Source of the DNA: Hwangdonia seohaensis
GTDB lineage: Bacteria > Bacteroidota > Bacteroidia > Flavobacteriales > Flavobacteriaceae
DNA: 64,000 nt
Direction of reading: 5' to 3'
Assembly: GCF_031932625.1 (NCBI RefSeq)
Contig: NZ_JAVSCK010000003.1
Span: forward strand, 434,001 to 498,000
In this document: positions 45,263-54,617 of the stretch, one piece after another
Position numbering within the stretch: the stretch's first letter is position 1
Layout: every line of letters starts with the position of its first letter
Notes under the pieces: model-generated
Database searches by the model: none
What the model saw: only the letters and a program-made list of their open reading frames with translations
What the model was told of the DNA's origin: nothing
Translations under genes and position numbers: made by a program

Positions 45263-45874
45263 TTAAAGTTCTTTCAGATTTAATTTTCTCCATTTAATTA
45301 AAATGCCACCACCGCTATGTATTTGCAAGGCAATGCTGCCAGTGCCAGCCCCAATTTTCTCATCGTCAATGGTAACCATTTGCACGCCGTTTAACCACGA
45401 CGTTATTTTACCGTCAATAGCTCTTATTTTTAGTTTATTCCATTTTCCCGATTTTAAAACCGCTTCTTTTTCAGGTGCAGGTTTAATAAGCCAACCACGA
45501 CCGTAAGATTCATAAATGCCACCGGTGTGTAAATTTGGTGGAGCAACTTCAACTTGCCAACCGCTAACTTTTGTGCCTTCAATAGTAGAGCGAATAAAAA
45601 CACCGCTATTGCCATTATCGGTTTCCTGTTTAAATTCTAAGGTGAGCTCGAAATTTTTATAATGTTTGTCGGTTGCTAAATAGCCATATTCCTTATCCGG
45701 ACCACTTTCAGAGATTAAAAATCCATCTTCTACATACCATTTTTCGGTGCCGTAAATGGTCCAACCGCTCAAATCTTTTCCGTTAAAAAGAGAGACTTTT
45801 TTTTGGGCTGTAACAAATTGATTGGAAAAAAATAAAGAAAAAAGTAATACTACTGCTGTTGATTTTAGATTCAT
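45263..45874 (-). CDS. Secreted DUF1080 (3-keto-disaccharide hydrolase-type) protein
   Basis: This 203-aa protein has a signal peptide (cut near TAQ, about residue 24) and a single concanavalin-like DUF1080 domain. Typical pieces are LFNGKDLSGWTIYG, LATDKHYKNFELTLEFKQ, NSGVFIRS, GWQVEV, WNKLKIRAIDGKITSWLNGV, and GSIALQIHSGGGILIKWRKL near the end. Members were recently tied to hydrolysis of 3-keto-glycosides in Bacteroidota sugar use. This short single-domain version may act in the periplasm. No partner oxidoreductase gene is adjacent. Confidence 0.87.
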   Translation of the reverse strand: MNLKSTAVVLLFSLFFSNQFVTAQKKVSLFNGKDLSGWTIYGTEKWYVEDGFLISESGPDKEYGYLATDKHYKNFELTLEFKQETDNGNSGVFIRSTIEGTKVSGWQVEVAPPNLHTGGIYESYGRGWLIKPAPEKEAVLKSGKWNKLKIRAIDGKITSWLNGVQMVTIDDEKIGAGTGSIALQIHSGGGILIKWRKLNLKEL

Positions 45875-45911
45875 AATAATGATTTTTTAAGTGAGTGAAT
45901 ATAAGCATTTG

Positions 45912-46919
45912 TTAGCAAAAGAAGAAGTAATCTTTTTTATTAACCATGTGTATTGATTTTAAATAAGTGTTTATTTCTTTTTGAGCGGATTTGTTGGCTA
46001 CCGTAATGATGCTTTGTGGGTTTTCGATACCTTCCAAATACCGAAAAGGATGTAATGTTTCGCCATAAATATCACGACCGATTTTTTTGGGGTTGTCGCA
46101 AATCCACTCAAAAGGAACCTTCTTCTTTATCAGCTTTTTTGCAATCGTTTTACCCTTGTTTCCCGCACCCCAAACCACCAGTGTTTTATTGGGATTGTAA
46201 TCCAACTCTAAAAAATAATGGAGCTTTAAATCGATAAAATGATTTTCGGCATAATGCACATGCGTTCGTGATGTTCGCGACCTGTAATCGCGCCAATTGT
46301 GTATTACTTCATCACATGGGATGCATTTATAGTTGTGCTTGTAGAATCTGAAAGCCAAATCGTAATCCTCAGGATAGCTATTCGGGTTAAAGGCATCGCA
46401 AGCCATTAAATCGCTTCGGTAAACCATCCAACAAGGCGAGGGAATAACGCATTCTTTGTAAATTTCAGAATAATTTTCACCGCTTTTGGTCAAGTTGTTC
46501 AACCAGATTTCATAACTTTTATAACCGTCTTTTATGCCGTCTTCAGAAAAATAATTCACCAATCCTATGGCAACATGCTGTTTGCCATACGTTAAAAGCT
46601 TGTTTGCCAATACCTCTAGTTTGTTGGGCTGCATCACATCGTCGCTATCCATTCTGGTAATCAATTCGCCTTTACTGTTGCCAAATGCCAGTTTTAAGGC
46701 ATCAATAATACCGTCGCCGGAATTTTTTAAAAGTTTAATCCTGCTATCTTTATCGGCATAAGCTTTAACGATGTTAGGGCTCGAATCCGTAGAAGCGTCA
46801 TCAACAATCAATAATTCCCAATTTGTGTAGGTTTGATTTACTATAGAATTTAAACAAGCTTCTATATAGGCTTCGGTATTTTTAAAAGGCGTCAATATAC
46901 TTATTAAGGGCTTTTCCAT
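45912..46919 (-). CDS. Family 2 glycosyltransferase with C-terminal Rossmann-like domain
   Basis: This 335-aa cytoplasmic protein has a GT2 domain at about 5-230: ISILTPFKNTEAYIEACLNS, LLIVDDASTDSSP, and ITRMDSDDVMQPNKL with the DxD nucleotide-sugar/metal motif. An additional domain at about 245-335 starts LVVWGAGNKGKTIAKKLIKK, a GxGxxG dinucleotide-binding-like strand. It probably adds a sugar to a surface glycan or lipid. No polysaccharide cluster surrounds it. The ATG is 5 bp from a near-consensus -7 (TATTTTCG), which suggests a very short leader. Confidence 0.88.
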   Translation of the reverse strand: MEKPLISILTPFKNTEAYIEACLNSIVNQTYTNWELLIVDDASTDSSPNIVKAYADKDSRIKLLKNSGDGIIDALKLAFGNSKGELITRMDSDDVMQPNKLEVLANKLLTYGKQHVAIGLVNYFSEDGIKDGYKSYEIWLNNLTKSGENYSEIYKECVIPSPCWMVYRSDLMACDAFNPNSYPEDYDLAFRFYKHNYKCIPCDEVIHNWRDYRSRTSRTHVHYAENHFIDLKLHYFLELDYNPNKTLVVWGAGNKGKTIAKKLIKKKVPFEWICDNPKKIGRDIYGETLHPFRYLEGIENPQSIITVANKSAQKEINTYLKSIHMVNKKDYFFFC

Positions 46920-47025
46920 ATTGCGAAAATAACGATAATTCGGCTTATTTTTAACAGAACCTTAAGAACAGTCATCGTAACATAGTAGTATTTTCGGCGT
47001 CTATAAGTAACCTATAATTACAGAC

Positions 47026-48918
47026 ATGAAAACGAGAACTTTAATCGCATTATTTGCAGGGATTTTACTTGCCAGTTGTAGCACCACCAAAACCACAGCT
47101 AACGATTTAGCCATTAATTTACCTATTGAAACGGCCATACATTTAGACAAAGTTGTAGACGATAAAGCGCCGGTTACCATTAACCCAGGGCGTTTTACGG
47201 TTGAAACGGTTACATACCGAATGCCCAAAGTGGTTCAAGGCACGTACGCTGTTAGCAATTTTGGAAGTTACATTGACGATTTTAAAGCTTTTGATTACCA
47301 AGGAAATGAAATGCCCGTAACCAAAGCGGATACCAATTCTTGGACGATTGCAAACGCAACACAGCTTGATAAAATCACCTATTGGGTTAACGATACTTTT
47401 GATATTGAAACCGAAGGAGGCATTGGAAAAGAAGTGCCGTTTTCGCCAGCAGGAACCAATATTGAGCCCGAAAATTATGTGTTGAATTTACACGGGTTTA
47501 TCGGGTATTTTGATGTTTTAAAGAACAACCAATACAAACTGGATGTGACGGCTTCAAGCGATTTTGTTCGTACTTCGGCATTGCAAAAAATGGGTTCTCA
47601 ATTAAGTGAAGACGGTAAAAACAAAACAAGCAGCTATTTTGCACCACGATATTTTGACATTACCGATAACCCCATGATGTACGGCAATTTGGATGTTGAG
47701 GAATTTATGGTGGGCGATATTAAAATTGTTTTGAGTGTGTATTCGCCAAATAAAGTGCATTCGGCCAAATCGTTAAAAGAAACGATTTATAACATGATGA
47801 AAGCACAAATAGCTTTTTTGGGCGATATAGATACCACACCTCGTTACGACATTTACTTGTATTTATCTGATGGCGAAGAAACCTCGCCAAAAGGTTTTGG
47901 GGCTTTAGAGCATCATACGTCTACCGTGGCTGTTATGCCTGAAGCTATGCCAAAAGAAGCCCTTGAAGAAGGCATGATTGATTTGGTATCGCACGAGTTT
48001 TTTCATATTGTAACGCCGTTGAGCGTGCATTCTGAAGATGTGCATTATTTTGATTATAACAATCCAACATTTTCAAAGCATTTATGGATGTACGAAGGGG
48101 TTACCGAATATTTCGCATCGCTGTTTCAAGTGAGTGAAGGTTTGGTTGATGAAGCTGCTTTTTACAATAAACTAATGGATAAAATTCAAGCAGCTTCTCA
48201 AATGGACGACGCTATGAGTTTTACCATTATGAGCGAAAATGTTTTAAAAGCACCGTACAAAGATCAGTATTTAAACGTGTATCATAAAGGGGCTTTAATA
48301 GGTATGTGCATCGATATTTTAATGCGCGAAGAAAGCCAGGGCAACAGAGGTATTTTATCCTTAATGAAAGAATTATCAAATAAATACGGGAAAAACAAAC
48401 CGTTTGAAGATGATAAATTGATAGATGAAATTGTAGCGATGACCTATCCGTCGTTACGCGAGTTTTTCGACGACCATGTTATTGGCGATTTACCAATAAA
48501 CTATACGACATTTTTCGATAAAGTAGGATTGGAAATCGGCGAAGGCAAAGTGGAAACCAATTACATATTAATGAATGGCGCGCCAATTGTTAGTGGCGAC
48601 GGTCAAACAGGTACTATCTTTTTTACGGATATGGTTTTAGAAAATAGTTTTTGGGCGGATCATGGCGCAAAACCAAACGACGTTATAAAATCGATTAACG
48701 GAACATCGGTTAGCTTGCAAAATGCGAATAACGTTTTAGAAGGTGTGTTTTCTTGGAAACCGGGGAAAGAGATTGAAGTGGTACTTAATAGGGCAGGCGA
48801 AGATATTGTTATTAAAACAAAAACGACAAAAACCTATACCATAGGCCAAGGCATTATGCCCAAAGAAGATGCTACCGATGCACAAAAAGCATTGCGTGAA
48901 GCGTGGTTAAAGGGCTAG
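47026..48918 (+). CDS. M61 family metallopeptidase lipoprotein with PDZ domain
   Basis: This 630-aa protein has a lipobox (LLASC, Cys about 18). M61 (glycyl aminopeptidase) catalytic core: zinc motif SHEFFHIVTPLSV (H323, E324, H327) and WMYEGVTEYFASLFQ with the third ligand region. An N-terminal beta domain comes first (VQGTYAVSNFGSYIDDFKAF). A C-terminal PDZ-like domain lies at about 540-615 (GAKPNDVIKSINGTSV, WKPGKEIEVVLNRAGE). It likely trims peptides with N-terminal Gly in the periplasm. It stands alone and ends at the terminator 48939-48979. Confidence 0.9.
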   Translation: MKTRTLIALFAGILLASCSTTKTTANDLAINLPIETAIHLDKVVDDKAPVTINPGRFTVETVTYRMPKVVQGTYAVSNFGSYIDDFKAFDYQGNEMPVTKADTNSWTIANATQLDKITYWVNDTFDIETEGGIGKEVPFSPAGTNIEPENYVLNLHGFIGYFDVLKNNQYKLDVTASSDFVRTSALQKMGSQLSEDGKNKTSSYFAPRYFDITDNPMMYGNLDVEEFMVGDIKIVLSVYSPNKVHSAKSLKETIYNMMKAQIAFLGDIDTTPRYDIYLYLSDGEETSPKGFGALEHHTSTVAVMPEAMPKEALEEGMIDLVSHEFFHIVTPLSVHSEDVHYFDYNNPTFSKHLWMYEGVTEYFASLFQVSEGLVDEAAFYNKLMDKIQAASQMDDAMSFTIMSENVLKAPYKDQYLNVYHKGALIGMCIDILMREESQGNRGILSLMKELSNKYGKNKPFEDDKLIDEIVAMTYPSLREFFDDHVIGDLPINYTTFFDKVGLEIGEGKVETNYILMNGAPIVSGDGQTGTIFFTDMVLENSFWADHGAKPNDVIKSINGTSVSLQNANNVLEGVFSWKPGKEIEVVLNRAGEDIVIKTKTTKTYTIGQGIMPKEDATDAQKALREAWLKG

Positions 48919-48938
48919 TTCTATTAAAAAAAAACAAT

Positions 48939-48979
48939 AAAAAAAGATTGATAAATTATAGGTTTATCAATCTTTTTTT
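48939..48979. terminator. Bidirectional terminator, M61 peptidase / ychF
   Basis: A 17-bp perfect stem (AAAAAAAGATTGATAAA / TTTATCAATCTTTTTTT) around a 7-nt loop lies between convergent genes, with T tracts both ways. Confidence 0.88.
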
Positions 48980-49027
48980 ATTTATGAAAGCTTTTGAATC
49001 AATTAACTCAAAAACCCAAAAATTGGA

Positions 49028-50122
49028 TTAAACATTGAACAAGAAGTGCATTACATCGCCATCCTTAACGATATAATTTTTGCCTTCAACACGCATTTTA
49101 CCAGCTTCTTTAACTTTGGCTTCACTTCCAAAAGCCACATAGTCATCATAAGCAATAACCTCGGCTCTAATAAATCCTTTTTCAAAATCGGTATGGATAA
49201 CGCCTGCTGCCTGTGGTGCCGTAGCTCCAATATCCACAGTCCATGCGCGCACTTCTTTTACACCAGCGGTAAAATAGGTTTGTTGGTTTAATAGTTTGTA
49301 TGCAGAACGGATTAATTTAGCTGAACCCGCTTCATCAAGCCCAATGTCCTGTAAAAACATTTGGCGCTCTTCGTAATCGTCCAATTCGTTAATATCGGCT
49401 TCCGTTCCCACAGCAAGTACTAAAACCTCGGCGCTTTCGTCTTTAACGGCATCTTTTACTTGCTCAACATAAGCGTTTCCGGTAACGGCAGAACCTTCAT
49501 CTACATTACAAACATACATAACCGGCTTATCGGTAATAAGTTGTGAAGGCTTTACAAAATCGTTGTAATCATCTTCAGAAAACGTTAATGCTCGTACCGA
49601 AACCCCAGCTTCTAAGCCAGCTTTTAATTTTAATAAAACAGCTTCTTCCTTTTGGGCTTCTTTATTCCCGGTTTTTGCAGCACGTTTTACTTTATCCAGT
49701 TTTTTATCGACGGTTTCCAAATCTTTCAACTGCAGTTCCATATCGATGGTTTCTTTGTCCCGAATGGGGTTTACGTTGCCATCAACATGCACGATATTAT
49801 CGTTATCAAAACAGCGCAATACATGAAGGATAGCATCGGTCTCACGAATATTAGCCAAAAACTGGTTGCCTAATCCTTCGCCTTTACTGGCTCCTTTTAC
49901 CAAGCCCGCAATATCTACAATCTCTACGGTTGCAGGTTGTACGCGTTCTGGATTTACCAATTCTTCCAGTTTTTCCAACCTCGGATCTGGTACATTTACC
50001 ACCCCAATGTTAGGCTCGATAGTACAAAACGGAAAGTTTGCACTTTGCGCTTTGGCATTTGATAAACAATTGAATAAGGTCGATTTCCCTACGTTTGGCA
50101 ATCCTACAATTCCTGCTTTCAT
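49028..50122 (-). CDS. ychF: Redox-regulated GTPase-fold ATPase YchF
   Basis: YchF is an OBG-family P-loop NTPase that prefers ATP and binds ribosomes. It is linked to oxidative stress. The 364-aa length is standard. Walker A lies in IVGLPNVGKSTLFNCLS, and G3 lies in DIAGLVKGASKGEGLGNQF. The altered G4 (MYVCNVDEG) fits ATP over GTP. A coiled-coil insertion lies at about 125-180. The C-terminal TGS domain begins TYFTAGVKEVRAWT and ends KDGDVMHFLFNV. An exact -7 box (50179-50186) and a hairpin (50140-50159) lie upstream. Confidence 0.97.
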   Translation of the reverse strand: MKAGIVGLPNVGKSTLFNCLSNAKAQSANFPFCTIEPNIGVVNVPDPRLEKLEELVNPERVQPATVEIVDIAGLVKGASKGEGLGNQFLANIRETDAILHVLRCFDNDNIVHVDGNVNPIRDKETIDMELQLKDLETVDKKLDKVKRAAKTGNKEAQKEEAVLLKLKAGLEAGVSVRALTFSEDDYNDFVKPSQLITDKPVMYVCNVDEGSAVTGNAYVEQVKDAVKDESAEVLVLAVGTEADINELDDYEERQMFLQDIGLDEAGSAKLIRSAYKLLNQQTYFTAGVKEVRAWTVDIGATAPQAAGVIHTDFEKGFIRAEVIAYDDYVAFGSEAKVKEAGKMRVEGKNYIVKDGDVMHFLFNV

Positions 50123-50139
50123 TGAATAAGTTTTTATTC

Positions 50140-50159
50140 ATTCCCTTGAAGAAGGGAAT
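50140..50159. repeat. ATTCCCTT hairpin in the ychF leader
   Basis: ATTCCCTT and AAGGGAAT are separated by GAAG, between the ychF promoter and start codon. A similar ATTCCC...GGGAAT hairpin occurs at 61369-61388. It is probably a short dispersed intergenic hairpin rather than a specific regulator. Confidence 0.5.
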
Positions 50160-50178
50160 CTATATTTATTTGCGAGTG

Positions 50179-50186
50179 CAAATGTA
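50179..50186 (-). promoter_or_regulatory. -7 promoter element of ychF
   Basis: Minus strand TACATTTG is an exact TAnnTTTG match, 56 bp upstream of the ychF ATG. It leaves room for a leader of about 50 nt that contains the ATTCCCTT hairpin. Confidence 0.6.
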
Positions 50187-50253
50187 GTTAATTAGTAGAA
50201 TATTAGCTTACCTTATAATAGTATTAAATCAAACTAAATTACTTTAAATAAAC

Positions 50254-51324
50254 CTATAATTGATTTTTCCTCAAAACATCAAAAAAATCATTCACAGCTT
50301 TAAATGCAAACTCACATTCTACTTTTGTTAATTTTTTGTTTTCATGTACAATTTCATTTCTAATCTTACGAATACTATCAATTTGACTCAAAACTTTCCT
50401 GTCATCATTAGTTATATTATTCAAAATAAGTGGCAATTCAACATTAATTAAGTAACTGATAGGTATGTTTTTTTTAAACTCCTTGAGTTTCTTGTTTGAT
50501 ACACCGTTAGCCAGTTTATATTTGGTTAATTTATCTACTATAAGAACTTCAATCATTGTAAATAATTCTAAAATAGCATACTTATAATTATTGTTGACAT
50601 AAAATTCTTCTCTTGCTTTAAGATGAAATTCATCAATTTGAGATATTTTACTATTAGATTTTACAAACTCTTTTATTACTTCTCCATTTTTATCAAAATC
50701 TAAGTTTTTCTTAGAACCAATAGTAAAAGAAGTTGGCATTTTTAAGCTTTTGATTCCTATAGCAACTCTCATTTCTGAATTTAACCTTTCACTTATTTTC
50801 TTATCCAAATCTTCTTGAAGATATAAATATCTACCTTCTCTTATCACAAGTAACTCTTCATTCAAATCTTCTGGAAATTTTGTATGAATATCTCCTGATT
50901 TTATTCTATAAATTTTCAAAAAATACTTTAATATATCATCAAATTTATCTTGTACTGAATTGACATTTTCAATATCCTCAACCTCTATTCCAAATAATAA
51001 ATTGGTTATATCTCTAGTTCTAAAAGAATTACAATTAGACCCAATAGTTTCAATAATTAATTTTGAATTCTCTATTTGAATAAAAAGTTCTTTTTTAGAC
51101 AATTCTTTTATTTTGTTAGTTTTCAAAGTACTTTCAGTCTTCTTATCTGAAATTTTATTGACGATAATATCATTATTATAATCTAAAATTTGTAACGCTT
51201 TAACGTGTTGTTGAACCCTAACAGTAAAATCATATCCTTCATGGTTCATATGTAACCCAAAACCTTTTTTGAGAGTTATTAAACTAGGATAACTAACCAA
51301 TTTATATAATATTCCTCTTTTCAT
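50254..51324 (-). CDS. AT-rich hypothetical protein with C-terminal HEPN-like motif
   Basis: This 356-aa soluble protein has no signal peptide and is Lys/Ile/Asn-rich, encoded by DNA clearly more AT-rich than its neighbours. The last 100 residues are helical (EEFYVNNNYKYAILELFTMIEVLIVD, then LSQIDSIRKIRNEIVHENKK). RNEIVH fits the R-x4-6-H motif of HEPN domains, which are RNases or structural partners in toxin-antitoxin and defence systems. The N-terminal 230 residues match nothing I know. No antitoxin-like gene is adjacent. Horizontal gain is likely from composition. The defence role is inference. Confidence 0.6.
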   Translation of the reverse strand: MKRGILYKLVSYPSLITLKKGFGLHMNHEGYDFTVRVQQHVKALQILDYNNDIIVNKISDKKTESTLKTNKIKELSKKELFIQIENSKLIIETIGSNCNSFRTRDITNLLFGIEVEDIENVNSVQDKFDDILKYFLKIYRIKSGDIHTKFPEDLNEELLVIREGRYLYLQEDLDKKISERLNSEMRVAIGIKSLKMPTSFTIGSKKNLDFDKNGEVIKEFVKSNSKISQIDEFHLKAREEFYVNNNYKYAILELFTMIEVLIVDKLTKYKLANGVSNKKLKEFKKNIPISYLINVELPLILNNITNDDRKVLSQIDSIRKIRNEIVHENKKLTKVECEFAFKAVNDFFDVLRKNQL

Positions 51325-51429
51325 TTTTGATTAAATTAATAAGCTTTATTTAATTCATTTTATGAATGTAAGATAAATAATAAAAAAATCTCAAGTTGAA
51401 ATTTAAGACTTTATAACGTAAAACCTATT

Positions 51430-52434
51430 TCAATTTTTAACAAACTTATAAACACCAGTATTAATATCGTTGCTTTTTAGCTTAACAAAATAAATACCCG
51501 AAACCATATTTAAAGTTGATACATCTATTTTTGTTTTGGTTGTTGAATCATTTAAACGATTTAAAGGTCTCTCGAAGATTTTTTCGCCCAAAACATTATA
51601 AAACTCAACAGTAATCGTGTTATTTGTTTTCGCTTTCAATTCAATATTCAGTTCATCTTTAACCGGATTGGGATACATGTTTAAATGATGATTAGAATGC
51701 ACAACTTCATCATTACTTAATGGGGCATCAACCTCACTAAACCGGATATAATCAAATTGCGCAAGCAGATTTCCCGGATAAGCTTCAAAAACATAAGCTA
51801 TAAGCCCGACTTGTAATGTAGCTGGTAAATCTGGGCGATTAAATGCGTCTCTAAATATCCAAGTGGAGCTTCCAATTTGTCGTGAATAAAGACTGAAAAA
51901 TGTTCCTTCCCGCACCATTCTGAGCTCTGCGGCGGTACCGGACATATTATCTGTAAAGGCGCGTATTGAACTTAAATTGTTGGTGGTAGATTTAAGCTCA
52001 ATCGATGGATTATCAAAACGCATTCCGGCAACATTAAAAACATAGTTTTCGTTTCCGGATGTTGTAGATGCAGGGTCTCTGGCCATTAATCCAGCCAATT
52101 GCGTCCATCCATCAATATCTTGTGTGGGATTGTTTTTCTGTTTGGTGTAAACGGCTATAACCACATTAAAATCTCCCGTGATTTCTTTGTAGATAAGTCC
52201 CGCATTCATATCTACCCACCAAACGCATGTTCGGTTGCATTCCACGTCATCAAGGTTCATTTCCATAAATCCGTTATTCATGGGAACTGGTGTTTGGTAA
52301 TATTGGGTTTGGAATAAATTCCATGATTCATCCAGTATTGAATCGTTAAACACATCGCTTAAAGCACTTATTTGACTGAAAACCGTTGTTGTAAAGCAGA
52401 TGTAAACGATGCCTATTAAGTAGTTGTTTTTCAT
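51430..52434 (-). CDS. T9SS-secreted protein with concanavalin-like domain
   Basis: This 334-aa protein has a signal peptide (cut after about residue 21) and a DUF1349/LamG-like beta-sandwich at about 30-230 (DESWNLFQTQYYQTPVP, WTQLAGLMARDPAST, LRMVREGTFFSLYSRQIG, WIFRDAFNRPDLPATLQVGL). A type A T9SS sorting domain forms the last 75 residues (HLNMYPNPVKDELNIEL, GIYFVKLKSND, and the terminal YKFVKN). It is exported through the type IX system and possibly tethered to the surface. No catalytic residues stand out. A carbohydrate-binding role is possible. Confidence 0.9.
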   Translation of the reverse strand: MKNNYLIGIVYICFTTTVFSQISALSDVFNDSILDESWNLFQTQYYQTPVPMNNGFMEMNLDDVECNRTCVWWVDMNAGLIYKEITGDFNVVIAVYTKQKNNPTQDIDGWTQLAGLMARDPASTTSGNENYVFNVAGMRFDNPSIELKSTTNNLSSIRAFTDNMSGTAAELRMVREGTFFSLYSRQIGSSTWIFRDAFNRPDLPATLQVGLIAYVFEAYPGNLLAQFDYIRFSEVDAPLSNDEVVHSNHHLNMYPNPVKDELNIELKAKTNNTITVEFYNVLGEKIFERPLNRLNDSTTKTKIDVSTLNMVSGIYFVKLKSNDINTGVYKFVKN

Positions 52435-52499
52435 TTTTAGTTGGTTTTAAATTTATAATAGATTTACTGACTCCTGTTTAAGTTGCTCTAACAAATTTT

Positions 52500-52533
52500 A
52501 AAAGCCTATTTTGATTGCTCGCCATAGGCTTTT
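52500..52533 (-). terminator. Weak terminator downstream of the 52682 gene
   Basis: AAAAGCCTAT pairs with ATAGGCTTTT around a 14-nt loop. The T tracts are short (4), so strength is doubtful. It lies about 150 bp past the membrane-protein stop codon in a gap with nothing else recognised. Confidence 0.5.
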
Positions 52534-52681
52534 GGTTTTGAATAAATTAAATAATCCCCGAAAAAAAATTAATCATCCAAAAGTTCCTGTTGGTAATGTG
52601 ATTATATAGTAATTTAAAAAGTTTTGATGTTTTTAGATTTATTGTTTTTTGAATTGATAGAATTAGACCTTTATTATTCAA

Positions 52682-53263
52682 TTATTTGATCATTTCTGAA
52701 TGTTCTTCCCATTTTTGAACGGTCCTTGGCATAGAAAACCATAGAATTATAAACATGGCCAATAGCAAAAAACCCGTATATAATGGAATGTAAAACAGGG
52801 TTTCTACGGGGAAGTTCAATCCCATAATTAGGCTTGTGGCCGAAATAATTCCTGCCATAATAGCGTACGTGTTGTCATCGTAAAACCAAGTATAAGGAAA
52901 CAAGTGCGCGCCCGTAATAATGGCATATACCATTACAAAATAATCCGGTTGGGTAAGTAAAATAAATACCAAAAACGGAAAGTAAAACAACTGTGCAAAG
53001 TTTAACCAAAGCCCTAAGGATTGCAACGGGTTTTTGGCCACTTTCCATTGTGTTTTCAAGAGTTTTGAAAACACAAACGCCAACGGAAGCAACAATGCAC
53101 CAATTATAAAAACCAATACGCTTTTGTTGTATGATGTGGCTTTTAACGACCATATGTAGGCTATGGCAAACCAAATTACAGATGCCGCCAATAAAAAGTC
53201 GGTGCCTTTTTTTGCTTTAACTGCGAGCTCTAATTTAAGTTTTTGGAGTTGGCAATAATTCAT
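52682..53263 (-). CDS. Multi-pass membrane protein, DUF7010-like
   Basis: This 193-aa protein has about six membrane helices: LLAASVIWFAIAYIWSL, VLVFIIGALLLPLAFVFSKLL, LWLNFAQLFYFPFLVFILL, YFVMVYAIITGAHLFPYTWF, AIMAGIISATSLIMGL and IPLYTGFLLLAMFIILWF. The motif GAHLFPYTWFYDD and the overall plan recall the DUF7010 family, but the name is from memory. Function is unknown. It follows the frameshifted methyltransferase on the same strand after 42 bp. Confidence 0.65.
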   Translation of the reverse strand: MNYCQLQKLKLELAVKAKKGTDFLLAASVIWFAIAYIWSLKATSYNKSVLVFIIGALLLPLAFVFSKLLKTQWKVAKNPLQSLGLWLNFAQLFYFPFLVFILLTQPDYFVMVYAIITGAHLFPYTWFYDDNTYAIMAGIISATSLIMGLNFPVETLFYIPLYTGFLLLAMFIILWFSMPRTVQKWEEHSEMIK

Positions 53264-53305
53264 AATTATAGTTTTAAGATTTAATGTTTTCTACTGTGTT
53301 AAAAA

Positions 53306-53949
53306 TTATTTAATGGCTTTTCCCCTTATTTGGGTTGTGATAGGAATAAAGGGCGAGTACAAATTATAAGCCTCAATTTCCAGTGTATTAAACCCGGCAG
53401 ATTCCAATAATATTTTGGTGTCTCTATTGGTGTGGCACCCTTCAAAAAACCAATGCCACGGTTTGTGCAGTATTTTTTGAATGTAAGCTAAAATGCTTTT
53501 TTCTTTAGCTTTAACATGCTCAACAAACACAAAAACCCCGATGGTTTTAATATGCGTTTAATTTGCTTAATGCATGTTACAGGATTGTTTACCGTACAAA
53601 GCACTAAAGTTGATACCACAAAATCACATGAGTTATCTGGTAAACCTATCGACTCGCCAACCATGGTTTTTATTTCCAGATTAATGCCATATTTTGCAGC
53701 ATTCTTTTTTAAATTATTATGCATATAAATATTGGGTTCTATTGCAATTAACCTTGTTCCCTTTTTTAAATAGCGCATATTTGCCCCTGTTCCCGAACCA
53801 ATTTCAACAATGGTTTCTGGATGGTTTTTAAAGAGTTTCTTTTTAGATTTTCCAAAAAGATAATTCATGTAACCATCAAGGATTTTAAACACCCAAGCAT
53901 TTATTGGCCCGCGAATGTTATTGGTTTCGAAATCAGAATGCTTCATCAC
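53306..53949 (-). pseudogene. Class I SAM-dependent methyltransferase broken by a frameshift
   Basis: Two overlapping frames together make one UbiE-like methyltransferase of about 214 aa. The first frame (53949-53488) carries the SAM motif TIVEIGSGTGANMRYL, LIAIEPN, and NSCDFVVSTLVLCTV. It ends KILKPSG-type text (RILKPSGF) and then runs out of frame. The second frame (up to 53306) resumes with VFVFVEHVKAKEKS and HKPWHWFFEGCHTNRDT, the expected continuation. The break is at a short C run on the + strand (AAAAACCCC, 53531-53539), and adding one G on the coding strand restores the frame. It could be a real mutation, phase variation or a sequencing error. Confidence 0.85.
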
Positions 53950-54606
53950 TTATAAGCTTTGAAGGGCTTTGATATCTTCTATTAAACGCGAGACTTCCTC
54001 ATCCTTAATACCATTATAAATACCTCGTATTTGTTTGTCTTTATCTATGAGGATAAAATTTGAGGTATGTATAAAATCTTGTAATCCACCATCGCCTTCA
54101 TCAGTAACCGCGAAATAACTTTTGCGCGCCAGCTCGTAAATGTGTTTTTTATTGCCCGTTGTAATATGCCATTTTGAGTCTATCACACCATTTTTATCGG
54201 CGTAAGCTTTCAACCTCGGAATGCTGTCAATATCTGGGGTTACGGATAACGATAGAAGCATAACCTCGTCATCATTCAAAAACTCCTGTTGAATTTTGGC
54301 CATATTATTGGTCATAACCGGACAAATTGTTGGGCAACTGGTAAAAATGAAATCTGCTACGTAAATTTTATTTTTATAGGTGTCTTGGGTGATGGTTTTT
54401 CCGTTTTGATTGATTAATTCAAAATCGGCAACCCTGTGGTTTTCACTCAAATGGTGTAAACTCGCATCTACCAATTCAGGATTTACATCCGTTGGATTGT
54501 AGACAGCTGGCGCCTCTTTATGCGACAGATATAATTTATATACATGTGCTGAAATTAAAACCAATACCAATAATGATAATGACGATTTAACGATAAATAC
54601 TTTCAT
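53950..54606 (-). CDS. SCO1/SenC-family copper chaperone or thiol protein
   Basis: This 218-aa protein has an N-terminal membrane anchor (SLSLLVLVLISAHVYKLYL) and a periplasmic thioredoxin-like domain. SCO residues are present: CPTICP (C91, C95) and the metal His in DFIHTSNFILID (H180). SCO proteins deliver copper to the CuA site of cytochrome oxidase or act as thiol reductases. The methyltransferase start codon follows immediately on the same strand. The His-rich TPR protein lies 11 bp upstream, so they form one operon. Confidence 0.93.
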   Translation of the reverse strand: MKVFIVKSSLSLLVLVLISAHVYKLYLSHKEAPAVYNPTDVNPELVDASLHHLSENHRVADFELINQNGKTITQDTYKNKIYVADFIFTSCPTICPVMTNNMAKIQQEFLNDDEVMLLSLSVTPDIDSIPRLKAYADKNGVIDSKWHITTGNKKHIYELARKSYFAVTDEGDGGLQDFIHTSNFILIDKDKQIRGIYNGIKDEEVSRLIEDIKALQSL

Positions 54607-54617
54607 TTTAAATACTG

